Below are positions 46,901 through 58,265 of a stretch of DNA of 64,000 nt, in pieces. This DNA is from Tribonema minus (taxonomy: Eukaryota > Sar > Xanthophyceae > Tribonematales > Tribonemataceae), in the NCBI GenBank assembly GCA_017506865.1, contig JAFCMP010000516.1:682001-746000 (forward strand), written 5' to 3'. How positions within the stretch are numbered: position 1 is the stretch's first letter; each line of letters starts with the position of its first letter. The notes under the pieces are model-generated. The model was given only the letters and a program-made list of their open reading frames with translations. It had not been told where the DNA came from and searched no databases. The position numbers and the translations under genes were made by a program.

Positions 46901-47419
46901 GCAGCAGCGCTCAACTCCATCAGCAGCGCTTGAAGAAGAGCTCACAGCAGTGCTCAGCAGATGACTGAAAGCAGCGCTCAAACAGGTGCTGCTGCAGTAC
47001 AGGGGGCCTCGTGTACTGTAGTAGTAGAACTGAAGGCAGAGCTCATTGAGAGGTCTCGCCAATGCGCACCGGACCTGCGCGTTTGTACAGAGAGGTAGCC
47101 AGTGGTGAGGGTAACATATATACTGATCACGAGCACATGGCGAAGCACCAGCAGCGCCGGCACTGTCTACATGTGTATCTAAAAGAGCTTCCCAAGGGGC
47201 ACTACCACCGATGATTGAGCCTATTTGATAGTTTTTTTTGCTCTGCTTGCCAATCTTGCAGCAATGCCAATGCATGTTCATCTTGCATACAACTACCAGC
47301 ACTTGTGGTATACTCTGCTCTGTCACGCTGTGTCTCGCATACCGCCTTGACACATGTCATGTGTGCACAGGCATTGGGAGCCTGTGCACTGAAGTAGCGA
47401 CTAAGCAAGGTGCATAAGC

Positions 47420-47864
47420 ACCCACTATTCTGGTCATTATGATCAGAATTGCTCAAACTTGCCACTTTGGCAAACGGGTCATTCGGCAGCATCAGGGAGC
47501 AGGGGCGGAAGCTGCTGGAGGCTGTGGCGACGGAGTATGCCAGCAGGATGTCAGTGCCCGGAGGAGCGCGCGCCCTAAAGCTCTTAAGGGCATCGTCCTG
47601 GCGCGCTTACGTTCGGCACTGTCGGCAGCGCTCCACATGGCGTACTCTGGCCGTGCACGACACACATGGCAGAATCTAGGGGGGGGGGGCACATGGAGGA
47701 GGACGTAGGGGAGGATCCCGAGATGCCATCTGGCGGCGGCGGCGTTTGAGTGGTTGTTGTTGAGACACTTTCAGACTGTCACACGACATGTAGATTCCGT
47801 ACAGCAAGTGCCAAGTTAGATGCCATTCATCTGGGCTCGCGCCCTGAGCGAGAATTAATAAAAA
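47420..47864 (+). mobile_element. 5'-truncated LINE-like retroelement tail with target-site duplication
   Basis: The 445 bp match, base for base over long stretches, the inverted sequence at about 60478-60915. Homology starts at CCCACTATTCTGG and ends in AATAAAAA. Near-identical 10-bp flanks, GTGCATAAGC (47410-47419) and GTACATAAGC (47865-47874), look like a target-site duplication. It encodes a shifted remnant of the element's C-terminus (FGSIREQGRKLLEAVATEYA). A 5' truncation, an A-rich 3' end and a TSD are the hallmarks of target-primed reverse transcription. Confidence 0.8.
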
Positions 47865-47874
47865 GTACATAAGC

Positions 47875-48495
47875 TCAGTCAGTTGTATTCTCTGTGTTTG
47901 TCTCCATACACATAGTCTGAGGTCTTCACTCGCCACCTACACATGGTGATGCTCAAGGGCTGCCGTTAAAGCTGCGAGTACATTATGGAGCGCGAATGCT
48001 GGGCTGCGTTGCGGCGCCGGTATCCAAACTCCTAGGGCACAGCGCAGACTAGGCTGCTGCGTTGACGCAAGCTTTTCGATTGCATAGGCAACCCGGCCTC
48101 CCTTGGGCCTTTATAAATACAAGTCCATACGTACATTATGCAAGCGTGGCAGGTTTGCAACAGTACCCAAGTTGCCAAATTTGCATAGCCTGGGGCGAGT
48201 GGCAGTTTATGGGCACTAGCAGGTTGCTGAAAGCCAATGCGACTTGATGCACTGACCACTAGCACCACGCAATGTCTGTACGCCGCACTGGAAGTGGTAA
48301 GCGCTTAAACCTTTAAAGTGAATAAGATCCAAGGAACTGCACACACAAAACTGAGCGTTAGTAGCGACAGTGCGGCTTGAGACAGTGCAACATTGTCCAC
48401 GTGTCTGAGCACTTCAGGCAAGCCATTGCAAGCTTACACGGCAAGTTGTTCAACACAAGTCTCCGTTAAGCTCAAGCTCACTTCAACAAGCCGTG
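47875..48495. other. spacer, nothing recognised
   Basis: Between the LINE tail and the stop codon of the minus-strand LRR/coiled-coil gene. No coding or repeat signal was recognised. Confidence 0.4.
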
Positions 48496-51400
48496 TCATT
48501 GTTCAGCATCACTGTCGCTGTTGTCGCTGAGCATGTGGCGCGTACGCTCCACCATGCCTTCGATTCGCCGTAACAACTGCGGGTCCACGCTAGGCGCCGG
48601 CCCACCCCCCCCACCCCCCTGTGCCCCCACATTACCCCCTGTTACAGACGGCACCTGATGTGCGCCACCGCCACCGGCAGTCACAGCTACCGCAGGCGCA
48701 CCAGCGCCGCCATCGCTGTGCCCTGGCTCAAGCGGTTGTGATGCCGGCGGCTGTGTCCCCTTCCGTGTGTGCTGCGCAGGGGGGCTGCTCAGCGCTGCTC
48801 GCTGCTGCCGTGGCGCTGTGACAGCGCTCAACCCTGCAGCAGCAGCGCTCTGCAGCGCCACACGAGCGGTCGTCTGAGGCCCCGCCGCCACCTCTGTTGC
48901 GGTAACGGCGCGCGGTGGCGAAGCGACACGGGCCGCTGTCGCAGCAGCAGCAGCATTGCTCAGCGACAGGGCGGCACTGGCAGTAGTGCTCCGCCCCTCG
49001 CCACCGCCCCTCGCATCACCAGCTGCCGCAGGAGCACTGCTCGGTGACACTTTGGCACCGGCAGCAGCACCCCGCCCCTTGCCTGCTGCAGCATCTCTCA
49101 GTGACAGGTTGTTGTCACTGGCGGCGGCGCTCCGGCCCTTGCCGCTGCTGCCCCTCTGGTGGTCGCGCAGTGCGGCAAGGAGGGCGTTGCGCTCGCGCCG
49201 CACCCCCGACAGCTCCCTCTCGCGCTCCAACAGGCGCTGCTCCAGGGTCTCGCGCGTGCGCTTGGCATCCTCCTGCGTTGCGAGAGGGATGCAGAGCTTC
49301 GATGCGTTGGTCTTTCCGGTCCCGGCGAACTGCGGGCATACGGTGCATGCCTCTCACCGCCTCTGCGGGGGTAGTGGGCGCGATCGTGGCGCTGATGGCT
49401 GTTGCTGCATCTGCGCTTAGTCTTTTCTGACTGCAATCTGCAGCATCAGCCTGCTGCATTAAACAGAATATGAACCGTGACGGCAGACGCTCGCGCATCC
49501 CGCCAGGACACAGGTTCGATGGACCCTTGACAGTGATTTATAAATAACAATTGCACGAATGCTGTGGAGAGCAACTTCTGGAATATGCTGTGAACAACAA
49601 TATGTGAGAGCACCCCAAATCCCCATACAGCACGTGCTCCTGTGGCTCACAACTTCTCATCAACCAAGAGTAACCGAGTGATCACCACCACAACACCGGT
49701 CTGCCACATCTCGTGACAATCATTTGTGCTGCCAACTTCAAGCACCCGCAGGCGCACCTGCAGCGCCTGCTTGACGCGCGCCACCTCCCTCTCCAGCGGT
49801 TAGGGTTAGGTTAGGGTTGTGCTGCCAACTTCAAGCACAACTTCAAGCGCAAGCGCACCTGCAGCGCCTGCTTGACACGCGCCACCTCCTTTTCCAGCGG
49901 TTAGAGTTAGGGCTGGGCTTCCAACTTCAAGTGCAACTTCAAGCGCAAGCACACCTGCAGTGCCTGCTTGACGCGCGCCACCTCCCTCTCCAGCGCGCGC
50001 TGCGCCACGGCCGCCTTGCCGTGCTCGCGCCGCAGCAGCGCGTGCTCCGCCTCCAACCGCGCATGCCTCTCCCGCGCCTCCCCCGCAGCCCTCTCGCGCT
50101 CCGCCGCCGCCGCCGCCGCAGCAGCAGCAGCCTCATCGCTCAGCAGCGTCTCACGTGCGCGCGCCTCGGACAGCGCGCGCGCTGCCGCCGCCGCAGCAGC
50201 GCTCAGCTCTTGGCGCGCTGCCGCTGCGTCGTGCTGCGCGGCGGCGGCGGCGGCGGCGGCGCGCTCCGCCTCTGCTTCCGCCGTGTCCAGTTCGCAGCGC
50301 AGCAGCTTGAGTTCGTGGCGGTACTGCGTGTGTACGGTTGTTGTGCGCGCTGCTAGCTGCTTGCCGTCGTCCCTGGGTGGCGTGCGGGCATGAGGCAGTG
50401 GGGTGAACTGTGAGAGAGAGGTTACTGAACTGTGAGAAAGAGTCCACTGAAATGTGAATAATGGTTCCCGGCACCGTGAGTCGGACAATTTTTGGTGGCA
50501 AAATCTGCCATGGCGATGGACCACAAGTGGGGTCACTGCCAACAGTGCCAGTCAACAATCATCTCCAGCAACGCATATGCTGTTGATGACGCGCGATGCC
50601 AGTTATCTTAAAGGCAGTGTACCTGGTGCTCTGAGTGCCTCATGTGCTTGCCATTCAAGAAATGATAAGCAAAACTAAGTTGGCACCTGCACAAAGTGAT
50701 CAACACTTTGTGCCCTTCCCTCACATCGATGATCTACTGTGTCAAAACTGCGCTCGCTCACCTGATCTGTTCCATGAGGAACGTTCTTTCCGCGGTGAGC
50801 CGCCGCACCTCCCGCCTCAGCTCCACTACGCTCAGCGCATCCAGCTGCGCCGACGCGCCATGTGTACACCTCACCACAGCACCAACAACCGCGCTGCCAT
50901 CACCGCCCCCGCCGCTGCCCCCCGTATCCTCAGCTTTCGCGCGGCACAGCCGGCACGCCGTCCAGTTCTCTGGAAGTTGAAGTTGAAGTTGGAAGAGGTC
51001 GCCAGCCAGCGGATCGCCGTGCTGTGCTGGTGCTGCTTGTGTCGCAATTGAAGTTGTAGATGAGGTTGAAGTGCGTGCGCGAGCTCTTCGTGTGGGCAGG
51101 CTGTCCGCAGTCTCGCCTGCTCCCGTGCCACCCCTGCAAGTTCCGTCGGCAGCAAGTTCAAGTTTTTCAGGTTTAATTGCTCAAGTGCATGGCAACATGT
51201 TGGGTGATGGTGAGGCTGGAGGGCTGAGCGAAGCTGCGCATGCCGGCAAGCATATGCGACAGCGCAATGCATAATGGACGATGGTGTCAGCAGGACCGGC
51301 ATTCAAAGAGGAGGGTGCGGGGCAACAGTGGTCACTCACGATGACATGGCGAGCTGATTGCGCATTCCATTTCGAAAAATGTATGCTTCCATGGCGCGCG

Positions 51401-54400
51401 CAAGTACGCCGCAACCTTAGCAGATGCCACACACATACACGCCGCAAGTAAACGCTGAGACACACGGTTACGCCTGAATGACGCTTTTAGGTCACCACCA
51501 CAGGCTCTCTTATTATCACAAGCCTTCAAAACAGAACATCCACCATGAACATGGCATGCCCCAGGGTATATGATAGAAGTATGTTGTGTCATCAGTGCTC
51601 ATCTCCATGTCGCCAGCAAGAGTAGTCCTGCTGCCGATGCTAGATGTAGATGAACGCTGACATGGATGCTTGTCAAGCCAGACATGAGTAGAATCAGCGC
51701 TGGCCATGAGGCCTTCTAGATCATCTCCTCTCAGCACATGTCTCCAACAAACTTGTGTGACCACTGAACCCAGTAGGCGTAGTCTATGTAGAAGGCCTGA
51801 TCAGAGACACACTGCACCAACCATACTTCAAGTATAATGGGGATTCCACATAGGGCACACTTCAAGTATGAATATTTTTACAACTGACCCTGGTATGAAG
51901 CAAAGCAGGAACTCGCCCCACGTGACATCCACGCCGCCATCGCCGTCGCCGCCAGCTGCTGGTGCGTCACCGCTCTTAACCTCACATTTGAACCTGCACT
52001 CCATAGCCGTTAATGCCTGCGACCATGCCTCGCTACCAACTGCCCCAGACATAAGCCTGGTGATTCCTGGCTCATTGCGAAGCACTCTGATAAGGCGTGA
52101 AGCTTCCACACGGCCCTGTCCGCTCCTGCACGAAACAGGACGCATTCACAAATGAGGAGCAGTGAAAACCTTGCACAAGCCTGCTGTGCGGTTGTATGTA
52201 TGTGTATGGCAAGTTGAAGCTGCACTTTTGTTGAATTTCTGTCACATGCACGGTATGGAACACTTGCGCAAGTGTTTTAACTTTTGTATTACGTGCATGC
52301 CATACATCAAGGGTCCTTTTGTGCCACTCAGCTGTCCAGCTTTGGGCAGCTACATGGCACCCTCAGCGAACGCAACGGCATTGCCACATCAGCAACCCTG
52401 GCAGCACGCAGCATATGCTGACCTGTACATTGCATACTGTACTGTACTGTACTGTACATTGTGTACTGTGCCAAAACATGCATATGCACATACCCCATTC
52501 GCGCCACTTGCCTGTCCAGCTTGCAGAAAATGGCGCGCATCACCGCCTCGCACTCCGGCCTCAGCCCCTGCACAAACGCCCCCGGATCGCAACACCCGCC
52601 CACCCCCTCATCCCCCCCTCCCGCGTGCGCCGCCGCTTGCCCCCCCTTCCGCCCCCATCAGTGCTTCCCTCCCCCTGGTTCTCCCGAGCGGGCCTAGATG
52701 GGGACCCTGATAAGAGGCGAGTTTTTGCCAGTGCGGCCAATTCGCGCCGCTGCCGCTCCTGCTGCCAGACGCGCCTGCAGCGGAACGAGCGAGTGTCACG
52801 GACGCAGTGTGAGCCAGGGCAAGTGGCATGGAGCTGCCATGTTGAAGTTGAGGTTTGCTGGCAAATTGCTGCTCTGAAGACCTGCCTGAAGTTATGCTTG
52901 AACAAGGATGGATGGCAGCCTACAAGTCGCAAGCACGCACGCATCCTTTGTGCACAGTGCTCGGCGCTGTTGGTCATACTTCAACTCCATCGACCATACA
53001 TGACGAACTGGGGCACGCACAAATGCAGAGCAAAGTGTGCAACTTAGGCACAGTGCCAGTACATCACAGTACTTGTGCACTGTTCGCACACTACACCACA
53101 GTACACTTTAGGTACGCTCAACACCACAAGTGTTGTGCCTCACAATGCAGTCATACCTACGGTATGCGCACCTGTCCGCCTCCAGCGCCGCCCTGGAGTT
53201 GCGCAGCTGCACCTCTGAGCGCTGCTGCGCCGCCTGCGCCAGCCTCACGCGCCCCGCCGCCGCCGCCAGCCTCTGCGCAAACCCCTGCAGCCTGGCCAGC
53301 GCCTGTGCCACCGCCGCCTGCTTGTCGTGGTAGCTGTCGTCAGAGGGCAGCGCTGTAACTGCCATGTCCTCTACCATGGCGCGCAGCGCAGCGGTGGAGT
53401 GGGTGTGGCGGTGCATCTGCTGCTCCAGGTCAGAGCAGCTGGGGGGGGGGGGGGGGTCAAGGGGGGGTTGGGGGGGTAGGAGGGCAATTCAAAGTAAGAG
53501 CTGTGTGGTCAAAGCACAAAGTGTATTGGTTGGGAGGGTGCAGTTGTGCATTGCTACAATGTGCATGCTCGTAGCAGCTGAATGATGATAGTGTCACATA
53601 TTTAGGAGAGGTCGTTGAATTGTGTAACAAAGATGCTGAACGACAGAAATGTGATAACATAAGCTGGTTTGGGCGGTTCACAATCTGCCAGCGCTTCCGC
53701 TAAACTGTGGCATCCTGCACTTTGTGCTTTGCGCCTTGTGCTACCCGTACAGGCTGATCCAAGTTTATCAGTGAACACAACAGCTTGAAGTTGACTGGCC
53801 ATTGACGGTGTTCAGCTCAGTTGTGTGCGCACAATGTCGGCGAAAAATGACCAACCACGTCTTGCTGGGTGTTAATCAGTTCTCCACCTTCTGCCGCCAT
53901 ATTGCACAATCAGGAAGGTGAGCTGTCAAACAACTGCTTCCATTTTGACGCCGCGTTGCACACCCCTGGATGTAGGTAAAGCGGGCGAGCTGCCGTCCCG
54001 GCCAGCCCCTGCACTCACAAATGAAGTGTCCATGAGCAAAACCTGCTTCAATGTGCACATCACACAGGCGATCCCTCACCGCATTTGACTCTGCTGCAGC
54101 TGCTGAGTTGCTGAAGCGAGTCTCATGCTGACCAGTTCCACCTCAGCTTGCGCCGCTGCCAGTTGACTCTCCAACAGCTGAGCTCTCGACTCCGCTGCTC
54201 CTCGTGCCTGTCGCTGCTGTGTCAGTGCTCGTTTTGCCTCTGCTGCCTCCTTAGCAGCCCCTTCCTGAGGACGTGACATAGTGAACGTGTCAAGGGTCCA
54301 GGGGAGCATGCGTGTAACCCATCATCATGTCTTGCCTGTGCAGGGAGTTGCTCTCTGTCAACAGTAAGAATGGCAGTCACTGTGCAGATTGCGATTGCTG

Positions 54401-57400
54401 TAACTGCTGTCAGCGGCAGTTACATGCGGTTTGCTGCTGTGATGCAACAGTGCTCTATCATTATGTGCAGATGGCAAATTCTGGCATTGGATGGAAAGCG
54501 CAGAAGGGAATGCACTGAGATCGTTGATTGGACTGTGACCTCACATCTATCTTAAGCAGCGAAAAAGACACCCACTGACATAAAACGAGTGTGCTGTGTG
54601 CCATCAGACCTGCAAGCCGGCTTGCAGTGCACAGGGCCGTTCAATGGTGGTGATGAGGTATCATCCCTCCTGCTGTTATTAGAGTGTAACAGCCTCCCAA
54701 TAAGACCAACAACACCAGGCTGGAGGGTGGTGTAGTACTTCAAGAATTGGGTGCCGTGCATCGTGTACGGGATGGCTTGCTACTGATAGGACAAGGGCAG
54801 TCAACTGCAACGCATAGCAAATGCACATTGCCACGTTCTTGTGGCGCACAGACGCGAAGCAAGTGTTGTTGTACATGATATCACTTCAACTCAACAAATG
54901 ATGCTAAACTGCAGTTGCACTTGCACTAACAAACCTTAAACGTAACCCTACCCCTAACCCTAACCCTAGTTGTTGCCACTTGCTGTGCTGGTCAATACAA
55001 TCAATCGCTTCCAGCAGGTCAGCAGTATGAGCAACCCTCGCTTTGGCTGTTTACAAACATGAGAAAAGCGCACTGGCCTGCAAGCCTCGACGCCCACGCC
55101 GTTTCCCTCACATCTGCATTGCATGTGGTGCTGCATGTTACATCACCATTGCTGCACAAGACACAACCACCAATAACTGCTCTACGTACCTCAGCCGCCC
55201 CCCTCTGCACCAGCAGCTTCACCACCTCCCGCCTCCAGCACGTCAGCAGCTTAACGTACCCGTCCTCCCTTCCCCCGCTCCCCTCATCCCCCACCCCCAC
55301 CCCCCCACCCCCTCCCCCCTCACCCCCCCCCGCCAGCCCCCGTCCCTGCCCATCCCCCCCTGGAGGCCTCCTTTCCCACGGCCGCTGAGCCCTGTGCTGC
55401 TGCAGGAATCCGGACTGCGCAGACCGCGCTGCCACCGCAGCATCTGCGAGCGCCGCCGCCTGCTTCAGAGCCGCGTTCTGGCACCGCAGCAGCTCCAGCT
55501 CCCTGAGCAGCGCTGCGGGGTCACCCACAGCGCCGCCACCTGGCATGCCTGTGCTGCCGCCACCTGGCATGCCTGTGCTGCCGCCACCTGGCATGCCCAC
55601 GCGGTCCCCGCCTGCGCCTGATGGCACCGCAGTGCGCGTGGCAGCGGCGCGTTCGCTCTGAGCGCTGCTATGACCAGTTGTGGCAGCACTCCGATTGCTC
55701 CTCCACGGCTCAGCAGCAGGCGGCGCGCGCGGCGGCTCGCTCGCGCGTCGCCACGCCCCCGCCCCGGACCCATAAGCTTTTGATTGCGCTGGCGGCTGTT
55801 GCGCATCGGATTGGTCGTCTCGTGTCCACAGCGGTTCATGATGACCAGCAGCTGCGGGAATGCGCCCTATCGCAGGCGGCGCCGATGCGGCAGGCGCTTC
55901 GCGTGATTGGCGGGTGTGTGAGTGTTGGGTGAGCTCGCTGGCATCGGGGTCGGCCGGTAGCACTATTGGCGGTGCTGCAACGCTAGCTCCAAGCTGGTGG
56001 TGATCGCTAGGCGCATCACCGCGGAGAGCTGCCTCAAGTTCCGATGTGTTGCCCAAAATGCTCTGCAGCTGCTGTGGCGGCGGTTGCTGGTGGTGCTGCT
56101 GCTGCTGCGCCGCTACTGCTGCTTCGCCTGCTGCTGCCGCTGCACCTACGGCTGTGTCCGCGTCCTTTGCGCCCGATGTTGCTGCTGAACTCGTTGCGGT
56201 CTCAGCAGCAGTCGCAATAGCCACTAGTGCTGCAAATAGCGGACCTGTGGCTGCGCTGTCCTGCGCTACAACCGTCGGCACATGATGCTCGTGCTGGTGC
56301 TGCTGACTGCGCACATGCGCCATGCGCAGCGACGGCGGCGACACGAGATCGACATCGTGCTCTCCTTCTCCCCCCTCCTCGCCGTCATGCGCTGCCGCCG
56401 CACTGAGCACACCAGCCGCAACTGGTGAAGTAGCGCATGCGCCCCGATTGTGACTCTCCGCCTCCCCCGCGTGTCCGCTAGTGAGCTGTTGCACTTCCGC
56501 TGGTGGCATCGCAGTGTCGGTGGCCTGCCTGCTGGCTGCAGATGGCAGTGGCGCTGCTGCTGCTGCTCCTGTGGGTGCTGCCGGTGCTCCATCCCCTTCT
56601 GGAGCTGTCACCGGCGACAGCGCTGCTGCTGCTGCTGCTGCTGCCGTTGCTGCTGCTGGTTCTGCCGCTGCTGGCATGGGCGACGCCCTTGGCTTTGTAC
56701 CAGGTCGAGGCAGCGGCGGCGCTGCGTCCGCAGCAGCCGCCGCCACCGCCGCTGCTGTTGATTGCGCAGCAGCCGCGTCAGCGGTGGTGGCCCCTGGCCC
56801 AGGCCCGCTGTTAACAGTTATGTTGATGCAAAGCGCTGAGCCGCTGCTGCTGCCGCCGCCCTGCAGCACACGCGGCGAGTCGTGCGCCGAAGCCGGGGCA
56901 GCAGAGCTCAGCGGCAGCTGCCACGGCGGTACACTGGCACCGCTGACTATGGCAGTCTCGGGCGCAGCAGCTGATGCGGCAGGGGAGACAGGGGGGGCGC
57001 CAGCAGGTGGCGACTGAGCACTGCTGTCGGCCGCACTAGCTGAGCGCTGCAACTCATGGCCTGCGGGCGGGACGCTGGAGTCAGCTCCACGGCGCTCTCC
57101 GTCCGTGTGAGGCAGCTCGCTGGTGAATGGAGACTGCCCCGCTGCAGCTCCAGTGGGGTGGTGTGGCAGCTGTGGAGGTGGTGGCGGTGGCGGCGCTCCA
57201 CGGTTCGGCTGCGCAATTGGCAATGGCGGTCCGCTCAGCACACCAGCTAATGCGCCTGGCCCTGTACAGCAGCAAAAATTACATCCATAGATTTACTTGA
57301 GACGATGTGGAAGTGAAGCTATTGGCAGTGTAGAGCTGCACTGTACAAGCAGCAAGTACATGCACCAAGCGTGACCATTGCAGACACCAGATGTACTTCA

Positions 57401-58078
57401 GCAACTAAGCAGGCCAGGAAGTCCAGCAAGATCGCCATGACACCATGAGGGCAGCAGCTCACCTCTTGTGACAGAACCCCCGCCGCCATCACGCCTGTGC
57501 TCGCCACCCCGGCGATGGACAGTGTCATAGCTAAATGACTCATCCGAGTACTGGTGTTGCTGTAGAGCAGCGATGCTGTCTGACGCACAGCTGCTGCTCA
57601 GACTCCAGCTGTCGTAGACGCCCTCGCCATCGAGCTCCTCTAGGGCAGGCAGCAACGCCAGCACCTTTCCAGAGTATCTCGGGTCCAGGGACAGGGGATT
57701 ACCCACCAGATGCAGTGCCCTGAGCTTTGATAATGCTTGAAGGTGCGCAACTTGAGCCACATCGCCTATGCTGTTGTGTGCGAGGTTCAGACTTTCGAGC
57801 TGAGTGAATGATCCCGGGTGGCTGAATACAGCCAGGCTTTCGATGCAGTTGCCGCTGAGATCCAAGGATTGCAGCGCTGCAAGCCGCTGCAAGCCTTCCA
57901 GTGATCCTGGCTGACTCGTGAGGCCATTAAGAGACAGGTCGAGCTGGCACAGCAGCGGTAGCGCCTCCAGGTTTTCCACAGTTTGAATGTGGTTGCTACT
58001 CAGATTGAGCTTGCGTACCTGGCCGTAGCCTTTGATGATATCTTGCACTAGCTGCGCCGTGATGCCCGTTATCGGCAT
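48496..58078 (-). CDS. LRR / low-complexity / coiled-coil / EF-hand protein (about 1,650 aa, one junction unresolved)
   Basis: Exons (minus): 58078-57463, 57255-55190, 54264-54080, 53438-53172, 52774-(end uncertain), 52567-52512 (start uncertain), 52125-51889, 51133-50762, 50372-49955, 49272-48496. Phases agree at all other joins. Residues about 15-165 hold five to six SDS22-type LRRs (LNLSSNHIQTVENL, LDLSGNCIESLAVF) closed by an LRRcap-like NPLSLDPRYSGKVLALLP. A ~690-residue Pro/Ala/Gln-rich exon follows, with three tandem GMPGGGST units. Next is a long coiled coil (LRELELLRCQNAALKQ, AKEAAEAKRALTQQ, ALEADRRVWQQERQRRELAA). EF-hand-like loops appear at LDRSGQGRVEASRLI and DGDGGVDVTWGEFLL. More coiled coil (RREVRRLTAERTFLMEQIRD, REHGKAAVAQRALEREVARV) and an Ala/Gly-rich acidic tail complete it. 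The design resembles centrosomal or axonemal LRR/coiled-coil proteins; that role is inference. The intron after 52512 appears to start with GCAAGT. Confidence 0.85.
49757..49955 (-). repeat. two copies of a coiled-coil exon donor junction with TTAGGG-like inserts
   Basis: The exon end at 49950-49996 (plus-strand CACCTGCAGTGCCTGCTTGA then CGCGCGCCACCTCCCTCTCC) is repeated at about 49757-49798 and 49857-49898. Each copy is followed by CAGCGGTTAGGGTTAGG or CAGCGGTTAGAGTTAGGG, then CCAACTTCAAGYRCAACTTC. So the telomere-like tract is part of the duplicated unit. Confidence 0.92.
54925..54972. repeat. CCCTAA-like tract in an intron
   Basis: ACGTAACCCTACCCCTAACC followed by CTAACCCTAG, in the intron between the large low-complexity exon and the next coiled-coil exon. 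Confidence 0.85.
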
Positions 58079-58265
58079 ACTACATGCTCTTGTTGGGACG
58101 ACGGTGGGGCAGACTCAGACCGCGCGCGCGAAATGAACTCAACACAAACGAACGCACTTCAACAATCACTTCAACAATCGCACTGGTTTTATTCCTCGCA
58201 CGGGCAGAGAGAGCAGCAGGCAGTTCCTAGTGAGTGTCAGGCAAACGTTCACCCTACCATTCTCC
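58079..58265. promoter_or_regulatory. putative bidirectional promoter, LRR/coiled-coil gene / P-loop gene
   Basis: The two divergent ATG codons (58078 minus, 58266 plus) are 187 bp apart. The gap has a GC-rich core (ACCGCGCGCGCG) and a direct repeat of ACTTCAACAATC (about 58157-58182). No TATA box is evident. Confidence 0.55.

Noticed and set aside
46541..47353. 270-codon minus-strand open frame
   Set aside because: Antisense to the lipocalin exon; the plus strand carries the clear family match and splice sites.
55043..57017. Several plus-strand frames of 100-190 codons
   Set aside because: Antisense to the low-complexity exon of the LRR/coiled-coil gene, whose phases close exactly with its neighbours.
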